From contig CAYOWQ010000005.1 in NCBI GenBank assembly GCA_964407695.1, positions 62,001-126,000 on the forward strand: DNA of 64,000 bases, given 5' to 3'. Source of the stretch: CAYOWQ01 sp964407695. Its GTDB lineage: Bacteria; Planctomycetota; Phycisphaerae; Phycisphaerales; SM1A02. The first letter of the stretch is position 1, and each line of letters opens with the position of its first letter. The notes beneath the pieces are model-generated. The model did not search any database. It was not told the DNA's origin and saw nothing but the letters and a program-made list of their open reading frames with translations. Shown piece by piece: positions 25,281-34,233 of this stretch. The position numbers and the translations under genes are program-made.

Positions 25281-27536
25281 ATGCAAAGATTCTGGATCGC
25301 AGTGTTCATGGTGGTCGCTGGTTTATCGGGGGCGGCCGCGAATGCGCAATATGAGGGCCACTCGGTCATTCGCGTGACCATTTCCTCGATGCGCGACCTG
25401 CGCACGATGCTCGCCGTCAGCGACGACCCATGGTCGCATGGCGTTGGGATCGGCGACATCGATTTTCGGGTGTCGCCCGAGGGCCTGCACAAGGTCAATC
25501 AGTCGGGCCTCCAATACAAGATGCTGATCACCGATGTTCAGGCGTTGATCGATTCAGAGAAACAGCGTCTTGCCCAGGGAGGTGTCGCCGACGACGACTG
25601 GTATCTTGACTTCAAGAACTACTTTCAGGTCTATGCGCGAATGAACTCGCTGGCCGCGACCCGACCCGATCTCGTTCAACTCCTCCAGATCGGCACGTCC
25701 GTAGAAAATCGTCCGATTCGGGCGCTGCGGATTTCCACCGGCGGCAACCACCCCGCGGTGCTGTTCAACGCCTGCCAGCATGCCCGGGAGTGGGTCTCGG
25801 TCATGGTGCCGATGTACATCGCTGACACATTGATTTCACAGTACGGAGTGGATGAAGAGATCACCTCTCTCCTCAATCAGGTCGATGTCTACATCGTTCC
25901 GATCGTCAACCCGGACGGGTATGTCTATTCATGGGATGTTGATCGGCTTTGGCGCAAGAATCGCCGCCCGAATCCAGGCGGTTCATTCGGCGTTGATAAC
26001 AACAGGAACTGGGGCTTCATGTGGGGAGGTGAAGGCGCCAGCAGCAACCCATCCGAGGAGACGTACAAGGGTCCTTTTGCGTTCTCTGAACCGGAGACCG
26101 TGGCGCTTCGTGACCTGTTGATCCAACATCCGGAGATCGAATCATTCATCGACTTTCATTCGTACGGCCAATGGGTGCTCATTCCTTGGGGCTGGACTGT
26201 CGCACCGCCGGAGGACCTACCGACGTTCAAGGCTCTTGGAACCGGACTTGAGAGCACGCTCAAGTCGGTGAATGGATTCAAGTACGTTGCCGGCTCGATA
26301 TACACCTTGCTGTATCCCGCCAGCGGCGGAAGCCTCGATTGGGGGTATGGCGACCAGTCCATGTGGGCCCTGAGCATCGAGCTGCGCGACAAGGGCGAAT
26401 TCGGATTCATCCTTCCGCCCGACCAGATCATCCCCACTTGTGAGGAAAACCTCGCCGCATCGCTGTTCCTGATGCACGCGGTGGCCAATGCGGTGCTCTT
26501 TGACTACCCGGCGGGCCGCCCGGAGTTCTCGCAGGCTGACGATCCGGCCACGCTGGCCTTCAACGCCTTTCCAATCCAGGATGTTGACCTTCTGACCGGA
26601 GGTACCAGGGTCTTCGGACGTATCGGCAACCAGGGTCCGTTCACCGAGCTTCCTGTCAAGACTGACCGCGAAGGCATCCTGATCGCCCAGCTTCCTCAGG
26701 CTCCCTGTGGCGCTACGGTGCAGTACTACGTCGAAGCGATCACAACCGACGGCGTCATCTACCACGATCCGCCGACTGCTCCAGCGCAGATTTTCGAGTC
26801 GAAGAGCGTGACCACGCTGACCAGCTTTGATGATTCCTTTGAATCCAACCTTGGGTGGACCGCCGCTGCCCCCGGCGACACCGCCACCGGGGGGAAATGG
26901 ATTCGCGTCGACCCCAACAGCACCAACGCCCAGCCCGAGGATGACCACACGCCTGATGGCACACTCTGCTTCGTCACCGGGCAGGGGCCCCCGGGCGGTG
27001 GCGATGGTCTGGCCGATGTCGACAACGGATTCACCACCCTGATCTCCCCCTCCTTTGACGGCACACTTCCCGGCGCACGGCTGAGCTACTGGCGCTGGTA
27101 TTCCAACGATCAAGGTTCGAACCCGAATCTGGACGTCATGCCCATCGAGATCTCAAGCAATGGCGGTCTCAACTGGTCACCCGTTGAACTGGTCCAGGAC
27201 AACGCCAACGACTGGGTCGAGCGATCATTCCTGATCTCCGACCTCGCCACGCCAACGGCGGACATGAAGGTTCGATTCATCGCGCAGGACCTCACACCGC
27301 CTTCGCTGGTAGAGGCAGGGGTCGACGACTTTCGCGTCTTCGTCAACCTTTGCGAAGACGGTGTCACCGGCGACCTCTCCAAGGATGGTCTCGTCGACGG
27401 GTGCGACCTTGGGTTGCTGCTCTGCGATTGGGACGCCTGCGGCGATGGCGTAACGTATGCCTCCGACCTGAACGGTGATGGGTTCATCAACGGCGCGGAT
27501 CTGGGTATTTTGCTCGCCGCGTGGACTGGAAAATAG
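25281..27536 (+). CDS. secreted M14 zinc carboxypeptidase with C-terminal dockerin-like repeats
   Basis: This is a 751-residue exported peptidase. The ATG chosen gives a clear signal peptide (about 1-22, A-N-A-Q). The M14 domain covers about 105-475: zinc ligands His167 and Glu170 in Q-H-A-R-E-W, Asn241/Arg242 in D-N-N-R-N-W, third zinc His293 in D-F-H-S-Y-G, and the general-base Glu367 in S-I-E-L-R-D. All key residues are kept, so it should be active. A beta-sandwich follows (about 480-690). The end has D-L-S-K-D-G-L-V-D-G-C-D-L-G-L-L-L and D-L-N-G-D-G-F-I-N-G-A-D-L-G-I-L-L. It is the first of three tagged secreted proteins in a row on this strand. Confidence 0.9.
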   Translation: MQRFWIAVFMVVAGLSGAAANAQYEGHSVIRVTISSMRDLRTMLAVSDDPWSHGVGIGDIDFRVSPEGLHKVNQSGLQYKMLITDVQALIDSEKQRLAQGGVADDDWYLDFKNYFQVYARMNSLAATRPDLVQLLQIGTSVENRPIRALRISTGGNHPAVLFNACQHAREWVSVMVPMYIADTLISQYGVDEEITSLLNQVDVYIVPIVNPDGYVYSWDVDRLWRKNRRPNPGGSFGVDNNRNWGFMWGGEGASSNPSEETYKGPFAFSEPETVALRDLLIQHPEIESFIDFHSYGQWVLIPWGWTVAPPEDLPTFKALGTGLESTLKSVNGFKYVAGSIYTLLYPASGGSLDWGYGDQSMWALSIELRDKGEFGFILPPDQIIPTCEENLAASLFLMHAVANAVLFDYPAGRPEFSQADDPATLAFNAFPIQDVDLLTGGTRVFGRIGNQGPFTELPVKTDREGILIAQLPQAPCGATVQYYVEAITTDGVIYHDPPTAPAQIFESKSVTTLTSFDDSFESNLGWTAAAPGDTATGGKWIRVDPNSTNAQPEDDHTPDGTLCFVTGQGPPGGGDGLADVDNGFTTLISPSFDGTLPGARLSYWRWYSNDQGSNPNLDVMPIEISSNGGLNWSPVELVQDNANDWVERSFLISDLATPTADMKVRFIAQDLTPPSLVEAGVDDFRVFVNLCEDGVTGDLSKDGLVDGCDLGLLLCDWDACGDGVTYASDLNGDGFINGADLGILLAAWTGK

Positions 27537-27584
27537 CGTCCGGTAACCCGCCTTGGGCTGTATCAAGCCCGCACGTCGAGAGAC

Positions 27585-29390
27585 TTGGTGCACACTGAGG
27601 ATGTGCTGATCTTCGCAGCCATCCTGTCGTGCGCGCTTGCTCCGCCAGCCGATCCTCCATGCACCCTGTATACCGAGTCGTTCAACGGCTTCGCCGGGCC
27701 CGCAGTGTTTGAGAACGAGTTCCTCCACGTTGAGTGGTGTCTCGGCACCGCATCGGTCGCGACCGGCGGATTCTGCAATACCGGAAACGCCATCAGACTC
27801 GATTCCTCGAACGACGACCCCATCATCTGGGTCAAGGTACTGAAGCCGACCTGTTCGTCGATCTCGTTGTCGTTCAGCTACAGTCAGTTCGCCGCTACGG
27901 GCACGGTGTTGAAGCGGGCCGTGGCCACCGACAGCACGCTCAACTGCAGCAAATCGATCAGCACATCCGCAATCGCGCTGAACGGAACAGGTGCCTGCAT
28001 CAGCGTCACCGACATCGTGGCGTTGGCGCCGGGTCAGAGCGTGTATTGGAAGGTTGATCACGGCACGCCCTCTTCCAATGCGATCTTCATCGATTCGATC
28101 ACCGTCGCCCTGACCGGGTGCTGCAGCCAGCACGACTGCTGTAGCGAGGGCCCCGCCGGTTGCGAAGACCGGGCGGTGTCGGCTTGCGTCTGCGCTGCGG
28201 ATCCCTATTGCTGCGAGACCGAGTGGGATGCCATCTGTGTCAATGAGGTTGAGTCGCTTGGATGCGCGAGTTGCCAGCCGCCTCCGCCGCCGTGTGCCAC
28301 GACCTGGAGCGAGGGATTTGGAAATTTCTATACGCCCGGGAGCGTGTGCGCGATTTTTCCGGATGAGTTCGAGTCGTGCGAGGGCATTCCGCCGTACATC
28401 AGTTCAACGACCGCCTGCGGCGGGCTGACCGACATGTCCCTCCGATTCAGCACGGGGTACCCATGGTCAAGCGCCACGACGACGTGCGTCGACCTGAACG
28501 GCTTCACGAATCCCCAGCTCGAATTCTCGTATGCCAAGGACCTCGGGACCCTGGGTCCACGCATTGATATCAGCGTCGATAACGGTCCGTTCTCAACCAT
28601 CTGGAGCGGTCCGGTCAATGTCTCTCCTGGATGCCACGATGTCGTTCTTGATCTGGCTGAATTTGCCGACGCAAGCGTTCGATTCAAGCTCTCATCCGGT
28701 TCAAGCGTCAGCAATGGCGCCGCCATCGATGACATGATCGTCAGTGAGGCGAGTCTTCACGAGTGTTGTGAGCCCGGCGGTCCCGGCTGTGCGGACCCGG
28801 AAATCTCGGCGTGCGTGTGTGCAGGCGATGCGTTTTGTTGCGAGCAGGAATGGGATGCGATCTGCGTTGTCGAGGCCAAACGATGCGGCGCGATGTGCTC
28901 CACGCCCATGTGCGGAGCGGCCGATGCCGGCGACTGCCTTGTGTCGCACCCCACACCGTTCTGCGGCGATGAGTCGTGTTGTGTGGCGATCTGTGCCGTC
29001 GATCCGTTCTGTTGTACCCAGAGCTGGGATGAAGTCTGTGCGGCCGAAGCCGATTCGGTATGCAACGGTGCGGCATGCGGCCGCGGAAGCTGCAATGGGG
29101 CGCACGACAGTCCCGGCTGCGCTGACGCTTCCTGCTGCGAGGCGGTGTGCCTGGTGGATGCCGTGTGTTGCCTGCTTGCCTGGGATGAAATCTGCGTGGC
29201 GGAGGCGGCATCAATCTGCAGCGACTCTCAAATCGGCGACGTCAACCAGGATGGCTCGGTCAATGGTGCCGACCTCGGTCTGGTCCTTGCGTCGTGGGGT
29301 GTGTGCGGTCAATGTCCGGCGGATTTTGACGCCAATGGCGCTGTGGATGGCGCTGATCTGGGAATTCTTCTCTCCAACTGGACTCCATGA
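27585..29390 (+). CDS. secreted cysteine-rich repeat protein with C-terminal dockerin-like repeats
   Basis: This is a protein of about 600 residues. The start is uncertain: a TTG at 27585 or an in-frame GTG at 27603 that gives the signal-like L-I-F-A-A-I-L-S-C-A. Two beta-sandwich-like domains (about 25-180 and 240-385) alternate with a Cys-rich module. Its core reads C-x(3)-D-x-x-C-C-x(3)-W-D-x-x-C-V-x-E, seen four times (P-Y-C-C-E-T-E-W-D-A-I-C; A-F-C-C-E-Q-E-W-D-A-I-C; P-F-C-C-T-Q-S-W-D-E-V-C; A-V-C-C-L-L-A-W-D-E-I-C). The C-terminus has the paired D-V-N-Q-D-G-S-V-N-G-A-D-L-G and D-F-D-A-N-G-A-V-D-G-A-D-L-G units. Disulphides imply an extracytoplasmic location. The function is unknown. Confidence 0.8.
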   Translation: MVHTEDVLIFAAILSCALAPPADPPCTLYTESFNGFAGPAVFENEFLHVEWCLGTASVATGGFCNTGNAIRLDSSNDDPIIWVKVLKPTCSSISLSFSYSQFAATGTVLKRAVATDSTLNCSKSISTSAIALNGTGACISVTDIVALAPGQSVYWKVDHGTPSSNAIFIDSITVALTGCCSQHDCCSEGPAGCEDRAVSACVCAADPYCCETEWDAICVNEVESLGCASCQPPPPPCATTWSEGFGNFYTPGSVCAIFPDEFESCEGIPPYISSTTACGGLTDMSLRFSTGYPWSSATTTCVDLNGFTNPQLEFSYAKDLGTLGPRIDISVDNGPFSTIWSGPVNVSPGCHDVVLDLAEFADASVRFKLSSGSSVSNGAAIDDMIVSEASLHECCEPGGPGCADPEISACVCAGDAFCCEQEWDAICVVEAKRCGAMCSTPMCGAADAGDCLVSHPTPFCGDESCCVAICAVDPFCCTQSWDEVCAAEADSVCNGAACGRGSCNGAHDSPGCADASCCEAVCLVDAVCCLLAWDEICVAEAASICSDSQIGDVNQDGSVNGADLGLVLASWGVCGQCPADFDANGAVDGADLGILLSNWTP

Positions 29391-29424
29391 CTTGCGTGAA
29401 GCGTCAGGAAGGCAAGAATCAGAG

Positions 29425-30807
29425 ATGATGAAGTGTGCCGTATTGTCAGCGCTCATCGCCGCCGCCGCGGGTGCGGCGGAGATCCATGTTCCACTGAATC
29501 AACCCACGATTCAGGCGGCGATCAATGCCGCTCTCGCGGGTGACGTCGTCATCGTGGACGATGGAACCTGGAGCGGTCCCGGAAACACGGAACTCACCAC
29601 ATTGGGCAAGGCCATTACAGTGCGGTCGGCGAACGGCGCCGGGGTCTGCACGATCGACGGCGGTGACACCGTTCGGGTGTTCAACATTTCGTCCGGTGAA
29701 GGGCTTGCAACGGTCATTGACGGCTTCTCGATCGTTCACGGCCGCAACAATCTTGGCGGCGGCATTCGGTGCGAGAACACCAGCCCCACAATCCGGAACT
29801 GCATTTTCGAGCACAACGATTCTCCCGATATCAACGGCAGCGGCGGCGCCATTCGGTGCAGCAACGCAAAGCCCCTGATCAAGGATTGCTCATTTGTGAT
29901 GAACACGTCATCGGCGTGGGGCGGGGCGATCTTTCTCGACAATACGTCGAACGCCACCATCACGGGGTGCAGCTTCAACACGAACGCCTCGTCAAAGGGG
30001 GGCGCCATCTATGCTCAGAATTCAAGCAATGCCACGGTCAGCGAGTGCTCGTTTGAGAACAACAGCGCACAAATCGGCGCCGCCGTGTTCAACTGGGGTT
30101 CAAGCCCTACGTATCTGAACTGCTTGTTCGAATCGAATCTGAACGGCTTCAATGGCGGCGCGATGGCAAGCACCAACAACGCCAAACCGCTGGTGGTGAA
30201 CGCGCTGTTTCTGGGCAATACCGCCGTGAACGGAGGCGGGGCCTACGGCTTCAACGCTTCCCCGAAGTACGTGAATTGCACTTTCGTCAAGAACGAAGTG
30301 TCGTCTCGCGCCGGCGGCGGGTTGTTCCACTCCGGTTCCGGCACTTCCACCGCGTCCAATTGCATCTTCTGGGACAACCTCCCGGATCAGGTCGCGCCTT
30401 CGGACGGTTCAGTGGCCCTTACCAATTGCAGTATCGAAGGAGGTTGGCGGCGAGGGTCCGGAAATGACGGAACCGATCCACTCTTTGTCGATCCGGATAC
30501 CAACGACTACCGCCTGGCCACGCTCTCTCCCTGCATCGATTCGGCAGTTCTGGCAAGTCTTCCGGCGACCGTCGCGACCGACCTCGACGGGAATCCTCGC
30601 GTGGTGGCAGGCATGCTTGATCGCGGCGCCTATGAGTGGCAAGGTCCCGCGCTGGGGGATATCAATGCCGACGGGGTTATTGATGGTGCGGACCTCGGCC
30701 TCCTGCTGGCGGCGTGGGGATCATGCAGCGCCTGTGATGAGGATCTCAACCAGGACGGTGCCGTCGACGGCGCTGATCTCGGTTTGCTGCTTGCGGTTTG
30801 GTCGTAG
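29425..30807 (+). CDS. secreted right-handed beta-helix protein with C-terminal dockerin-like repeats
   Basis: This is a 460-residue exported protein. The signal peptide spans about 1-18 (ending A-G-A-A-E). The body is a parallel beta-helix: T-I-Q-A-A-I-N-A-A at the cap, then repeated rungs with G-G-A-I/G-G-G-I and C-x-F-x-x-N, as in F-E-H-N-D, F-V-M-N-T, F-N-T-N-A, F-E-N-N-S, F-E-S-N-L. The helix ends with the D-P-L-F-V-D-P and D-R-G-A-Y-E-W blocks common in such planctomycete proteins. The C-terminal pair is D-I-N-A-D-G-V-I-D-G-A-D-L-G-L-L-L and D-L-N-Q-D-G-A-V-D-G-A-D-L-G-L-L-L. I chose ATGATG because it precedes the signal peptide. The open frame further upstream is only a shadow of the preceding gene. 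It may bind a polysaccharide. Confidence 0.85.
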   Translation: MMKCAVLSALIAAAAGAAEIHVPLNQPTIQAAINAALAGDVVIVDDGTWSGPGNTELTTLGKAITVRSANGAGVCTIDGGDTVRVFNISSGEGLATVIDGFSIVHGRNNLGGGIRCENTSPTIRNCIFEHNDSPDINGSGGAIRCSNAKPLIKDCSFVMNTSSAWGGAIFLDNTSNATITGCSFNTNASSKGGAIYAQNSSNATVSECSFENNSAQIGAAVFNWGSSPTYLNCLFESNLNGFNGGAMASTNNAKPLVVNALFLGNTAVNGGGAYGFNASPKYVNCTFVKNEVSSRAGGGLFHSGSGTSTASNCIFWDNLPDQVAPSDGSVALTNCSIEGGWRRGSGNDGTDPLFVDPDTNDYRLATLSPCIDSAVLASLPATVATDLDGNPRVVAGMLDRGAYEWQGPALGDINADGVIDGADLGLLLAAWGSCSACDEDLNQDGAVDGADLGLLLAVWS

Positions 30808-30813
30808 CCGCAT

Positions 30814-31701
30814 TCAGCCGAAGTGCCGACCCCAAAGCGGTCTCAATCGGTCCACCTCGGCCGACGGGATGGAGGCCTTGTCGCTCCAGATGCCAAGCTC
30901 CAGGGCGTTGTGTGCAGGGCTGGGCGTGGAGCGAAGCAGTGCAACATCGGAGAGCGCAGCTCGCACCAGCCGGATCGATGCCGCCACCGCCCGATTCAGG
31001 TTTCCAATGATTTCCCGGAGCAGCGATTCCGGCCGGTCATCAGCCTGAGTACGCCAACAGTCGTAATCCGTGGGAAGCGCCAGGAGCGCATATGCCATCT
31101 CCGCCTCGCGCGCCAGCCGGGCTTCCGGCAGCGCTGTCATCCCCACGACATCGGCGCCCCATGCCCGATGAAGGTGTGATTCCGCGCGGGTCGAAAACGA
31201 TGGGCCCTCCATGCAGAGGTAGGTGCCACGGGGATGAACACACACCTCCGGAACTCGCCCGGCGGCCGCGAGCAGCCATCGCCGCATGACAGGGCAAAAT
31301 GGTTCCGCAAACTCAACGTGCACGGCCGCCTGGTCAAAGAACGTCCGTGGCCGGCCGTCGGTTCGATCGATCAGCTGATCACAGATGGCGATCGACCCGG
31401 GCTCTATCTGTTCCTGCAATGAACCGCATGCCCCCGACGCGATGAGGTGGGTGCACCCGAGCGCCTTGAGTGCGAAGACATTCGCACGGTAGGGGACGGT
31501 GTGCGGACTGTGGGTATGGCCATCGCCGTGCCGCTTGAGCAAGGCAATCTCAAGGTCGCCGAGCTGCGCCAGCAGGATTGACGAGCTGGGCTTGCCGAAT
31601 GGCGTATCGATTCGCCGCTCGTCGAGCAGGTGAGCGCCAATCCCGTCCTTGAGGGATTCTCCGAGGCCGGACCCGCCGATGATGCCGATTCGAAGCTTCA
31701 C
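30814..31701 (-). CDS. S-methyl-5'-thioadenosine phosphorylase / purine nucleoside phosphorylase
   Basis: This enzyme splits methylthioadenosine (or a purine nucleoside) with phosphate, a step of methionine salvage. The 295-residue protein has I-G-I-I-G-G-S-G-L at the start, H-G-D-G-H-T-H-S-P-H-T-V-P-Y-R-A-N, S-A-C-G-S-L in the form A-S-G-A-C-G-S-L, C-M-E-G-P-S-F-S-T-R-A-E and V-V-G-M-T-A-L-P-E. That combination is typical of the MTAP branch of the family. The GTG start used here lies 11 bp after the rsmA stop. The longer frame to 31761 would overlap rsmA by 50 bp. The C-terminal ~30 residues (S-P-A-H-N-A-L-E-L) extend past the core. Confidence 0.87.
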   Translation of the reverse strand: MKLRIGIIGGSGLGESLKDGIGAHLLDERRIDTPFGKPSSSILLAQLGDLEIALLKRHGDGHTHSPHTVPYRANVFALKALGCTHLIASGACGSLQEQIEPGSIAICDQLIDRTDGRPRTFFDQAAVHVEFAEPFCPVMRRWLLAAAGRVPEVCVHPRGTYLCMEGPSFSTRAESHLHRAWGADVVGMTALPEARLAREAEMAYALLALPTDYDCWRTQADDRPESLLREIIGNLNRAVAASIRLVRAALSDVALLRSTPSPAHNALELGIWSDKASIPSAEVDRLRPLWGRHFG

Positions 31702-31711
31702 GCGGCGGAGT

Positions 31712-32527
31712 CTAACGAATCCTGCCCTGGGTCGACTTGGAAAGCGCGACCAGCTGCTCAATCGAAAGGGTTTCCGGCCGCATCTCGGGCTTCACGCCAT
31801 CAGGCCAGCGGGAGTCGCGCCCCAGGATCGAGCCGAGCTGCTTTCGTCGCTTTGAAAAGACCGTCGCAAGGAATGCTGAGAACTCGTGGGGGTCGGCGAC
31901 CAGCGGTTCGTTCCGCCTGCGAATGGCGACCATGGCGCTGGTGACCTCGGGGGAGGGCCAGAAGCATCCGGGCGGCACGACGCCAATCAATTCCACATGG
32001 GCCATGGCCTGAACGAGGATGCCCAGCGGTCCGTAATCCTTGCCGCCTGGAGGTGCCGCGAGGCGGTCGGCGACTTCCTTCTGAATGGTGACAAACTGGC
32101 CTTCGCAGGCAGGTGATGTGACAAGGATGGCGATCACCGGGCTGGCGACCTGGTAGGGAAGGTTGGCGACAAGCTTGAATGGGCGCTCCGCAAGGGCAGC
32201 GACGATCTGCGGGTTCAGATCGCGTCCATGATCGAGGCAATCACCCTGCACGAGCACGATCGCTCGACCGATCCGAGACTCCACGATACTTGCCATCATC
32301 GGATCGATCTCACAGGCGACAACGGAAGCGCCGGCGGCCACCAGCTCCTCGGTCAGCGTTCCGGTGCCCGGGCCGATCTCAAGCACCACCGCACCCCTCG
32401 ACACCTCCGCTGCGGTGAGCAGCTTGCGGATCTGGTTGTGATCGTGAAGAAAATTCTGGCCGAGTCGATGGCGTGGCGTAGCGCTATGGGCAGCCAGCAG
32501 GGCGCGGATTTCGGTCAGCGTCTGCAC
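31712..32527 (-). CDS. rsmA: 16S rRNA dimethyladenosine transferase RsmA (KsgA)
   Basis: RsmA dimethylates two adjacent adenosines near the 3' end of 16S rRNA late in small-subunit assembly. The 271-residue protein has the beginning R-L-G-Q-N-F-L-H-D, the SAM motif L-E-I-G-P-G-T-G-T-L-T-E-E-L, the catalytic N-L-P-Y-Q, and the C-terminal helical domain with V-F-S-K-R-R-K-Q-L-G-S-I-L, where family members usually have F-x-x-R-R-K-x-L. It lies 11 bp upstream of the methylthioadenosine phosphorylase gene and 16 bp downstream of the DUF4139 gene, all on the minus strand. Confidence 0.95.
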   Translation of the reverse strand: MQTLTEIRALLAAHSATPRHRLGQNFLHDHNQIRKLLTAAEVSRGAVVLEIGPGTGTLTEELVAAGASVVACEIDPMMASIVESRIGRAIVLVQGDCLDHGRDLNPQIVAALAERPFKLVANLPYQVASPVIAILVTSPACEGQFVTIQKEVADRLAAPPGGKDYGPLGILVQAMAHVELIGVVPPGCFWPSPEVTSAMVAIRRRNEPLVADPHEFSAFLATVFSKRRKQLGSILGRDSRWPDGVKPEMRPETLSIEQLVALSKSTQGRIR

Positions 32528-32543
32528 GAAGGAGCCGAATGGG

Positions 32544-34040
32544 TCACCAGGTGTAGCGGACGGTGTAGGTGATAATGACGCCTTCCTGACCCGGCGGCAC
32601 GTTCACCTTGAACTCGATGTGTCGACTGTCGGACTTGGTGAAGTCCTGGCTGCGCTCGATGATCTCCCAGCCCGACCATCGATACATGGTCTCGCGAACA
32701 AGGACCGTCTGGGGCTGATCCTTGTGATTACGAACGTTGACGCGGATGGACTCAACGATCGTCTTTCGCTTGGTATCCGACGTGAAATTGGTTTGGGTGC
32801 GTTCGGCCACGACATCGAACGACTCGCCCAGTCGGATCAGCACCTTCTCATCCTTCGGCGTGTGATCGATCCGGTCTTCGCCCACGAATTCGAGCGTTCC
32901 ATCGTCTGTGTCCTCCTTGTAGACGCGCATGCGCCCGCGAGGAAGCGGCATACCCAATTCGCTCCGCTGGTCGTTGGTAAGCCGCAGAAAAACGCTCGCG
33001 TTGACGGGTTGCGGATTCAGCATGTCCTTGTCTACAAATGGCGATCCACCGTATCCCCAGCGGGCCGCGTCCGCGGTCGCGTCGACCACAAGGACCTTCT
33101 CCACCGGTACATCGGTTGCTGTGGGAAAGAGCACGATTTGCTGGCTGCCGCCGTTCTTGATGTCGGTTCGCCGGGGAAGTGAGTAAAGGTGATACTCAAA
33201 GAACGGCTTTTCCTCAAAGCCGGCATCGGCCGCCGCGAGCGTTCCCGCCTCATAAGCCTTCCCGCGTGATCGCATCGGGCTTGGTCGGGTGACCCGCTGC
33301 ACATCGCCGGCGATCAGCTTCAGCTGCGCATCGTGATAGGTTGCACCACTGAGATTCAAGAGGGTGACCCAGGCGCCAAGGTCTGCGCTGCGCTCATCGT
33401 CATGAAGGACCATGTTGTAGTCTGCGCGCCAGGTGAGGCCGGCGGTCTGGTACGTGGTCCGGACGTTGTGATCACCGCCGGAGGCCGCATCAATCTTCCA
33501 GACCAGGGTCGGCTTGGTGATGAGGCCTTCCGGCAAGGAGGCCAGTGAGATGTTCGCGCCTTGTCTCGGAACAAGCCGAAGGCCCTGCGCAGTCCGAATC
33601 ACCAGTTGACCCTGGGAGGCGGAGAGCAGGGTGCCGGCGATCTGCTCCACCGTTTGGGCCGATGGGGCGGCCACCACGATCTCTCGATCGACGTATTTTT
33701 CCAGCAGCTTGTCGGGACTGAGGAGATCGAATTCGAAATTCTGCTCCAGCACTGTGGTCTTGGAGTCGCCGAGGTCCTCGAAGCTCACCGTCGTTGGGTC
33801 AATGAAGGCCGCGACGTCGGTAAAGCGAAGGTCGTTCATCCCCGGCTTCAAGGACAACGACCTCACCTCCTTCACCACGCCGAACCCTGGAATCTGCCAG
33901 ACATTCGGCGATCCGCCGGATCGTTCCATGTCGACAAACTGCTGCAGGTCGAGATCGACGTCCGAGGAGTAAACGGTGATGGAGGGACCTTGCTCCGCGG
34001 CCAAGGCGGTCGAGAGCGCGAGAACAGGAAGGACGATCAT
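32544..34040 (-). CDS. DUF4139 domain-containing exported protein
   Basis: This is a 498-residue protein with a signal peptide (about 1-15, ending L-A-A-E). The body is largely beta. Landmarks are F-V-D-M-E-R-S-G, G-M-N-D-L-R-F-T-D-V-A-A-F-I-D-P-T-T-V-S-F, L-T-W-R-A-D-Y-N-M-V-L and the C-terminal V-R-N-H-K-D-Q-P-Q-T-V and V-P-P-G-Q-E-G-V-I-I-T-Y-T-V-R-Y. These are typical of DUF4139 proteins, whose function is unknown. The internal ATG at 34040 is supported by GAGGT upstream and by the signal peptide. The longer frame to 34097 has no such support. Confidence 0.8.
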   Translation of the reverse strand: MIVLPVLALSTALAAEQGPSITVYSSDVDLDLQQFVDMERSGGSPNVWQIPGFGVVKEVRSLSLKPGMNDLRFTDVAAFIDPTTVSFEDLGDSKTTVLEQNFEFDLLSPDKLLEKYVDREIVVAAPSAQTVEQIAGTLLSASQGQLVIRTAQGLRLVPRQGANISLASLPEGLITKPTLVWKIDAASGGDHNVRTTYQTAGLTWRADYNMVLHDDERSADLGAWVTLLNLSGATYHDAQLKLIAGDVQRVTRPSPMRSRGKAYEAGTLAAADAGFEEKPFFEYHLYSLPRRTDIKNGGSQQIVLFPTATDVPVEKVLVVDATADAARWGYGGSPFVDKDMLNPQPVNASVFLRLTNDQRSELGMPLPRGRMRVYKEDTDDGTLEFVGEDRIDHTPKDEKVLIRLGESFDVVAERTQTNFTSDTKRKTIVESIRVNVRNHKDQPQTVLVRETMYRWSGWEIIERSQDFTKSDSRHIEFKVNVPPGQEGVIITYTVRYTW

Positions 34041-34233
34041 GGTGATACCTCGTGAGTGATGCGGGCAATCCGTGTCGTGAGGGACACCGGATGGCAAGGG
34101 CTATTCCTTTTCGCGGGCGACTCCGACATGAAAGAATAGTGTCCAGAGGCGAATGGGGTGAACTCAGGCGGGCCGCCAGAGGGAGGCGACAGGTTCGGTG
34201 CGCCTACCGGCCCAAGGCAGGGATGGGTCGCGA

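Noticed and set aside
28744..29424. Apparent 227-residue N-terminal extension of the beta-helix protein
   Set aside because: It is the +1 frame of the preceding Cys-rich gene and happens to be open. The signal peptide at 29425 shows where the real protein starts.
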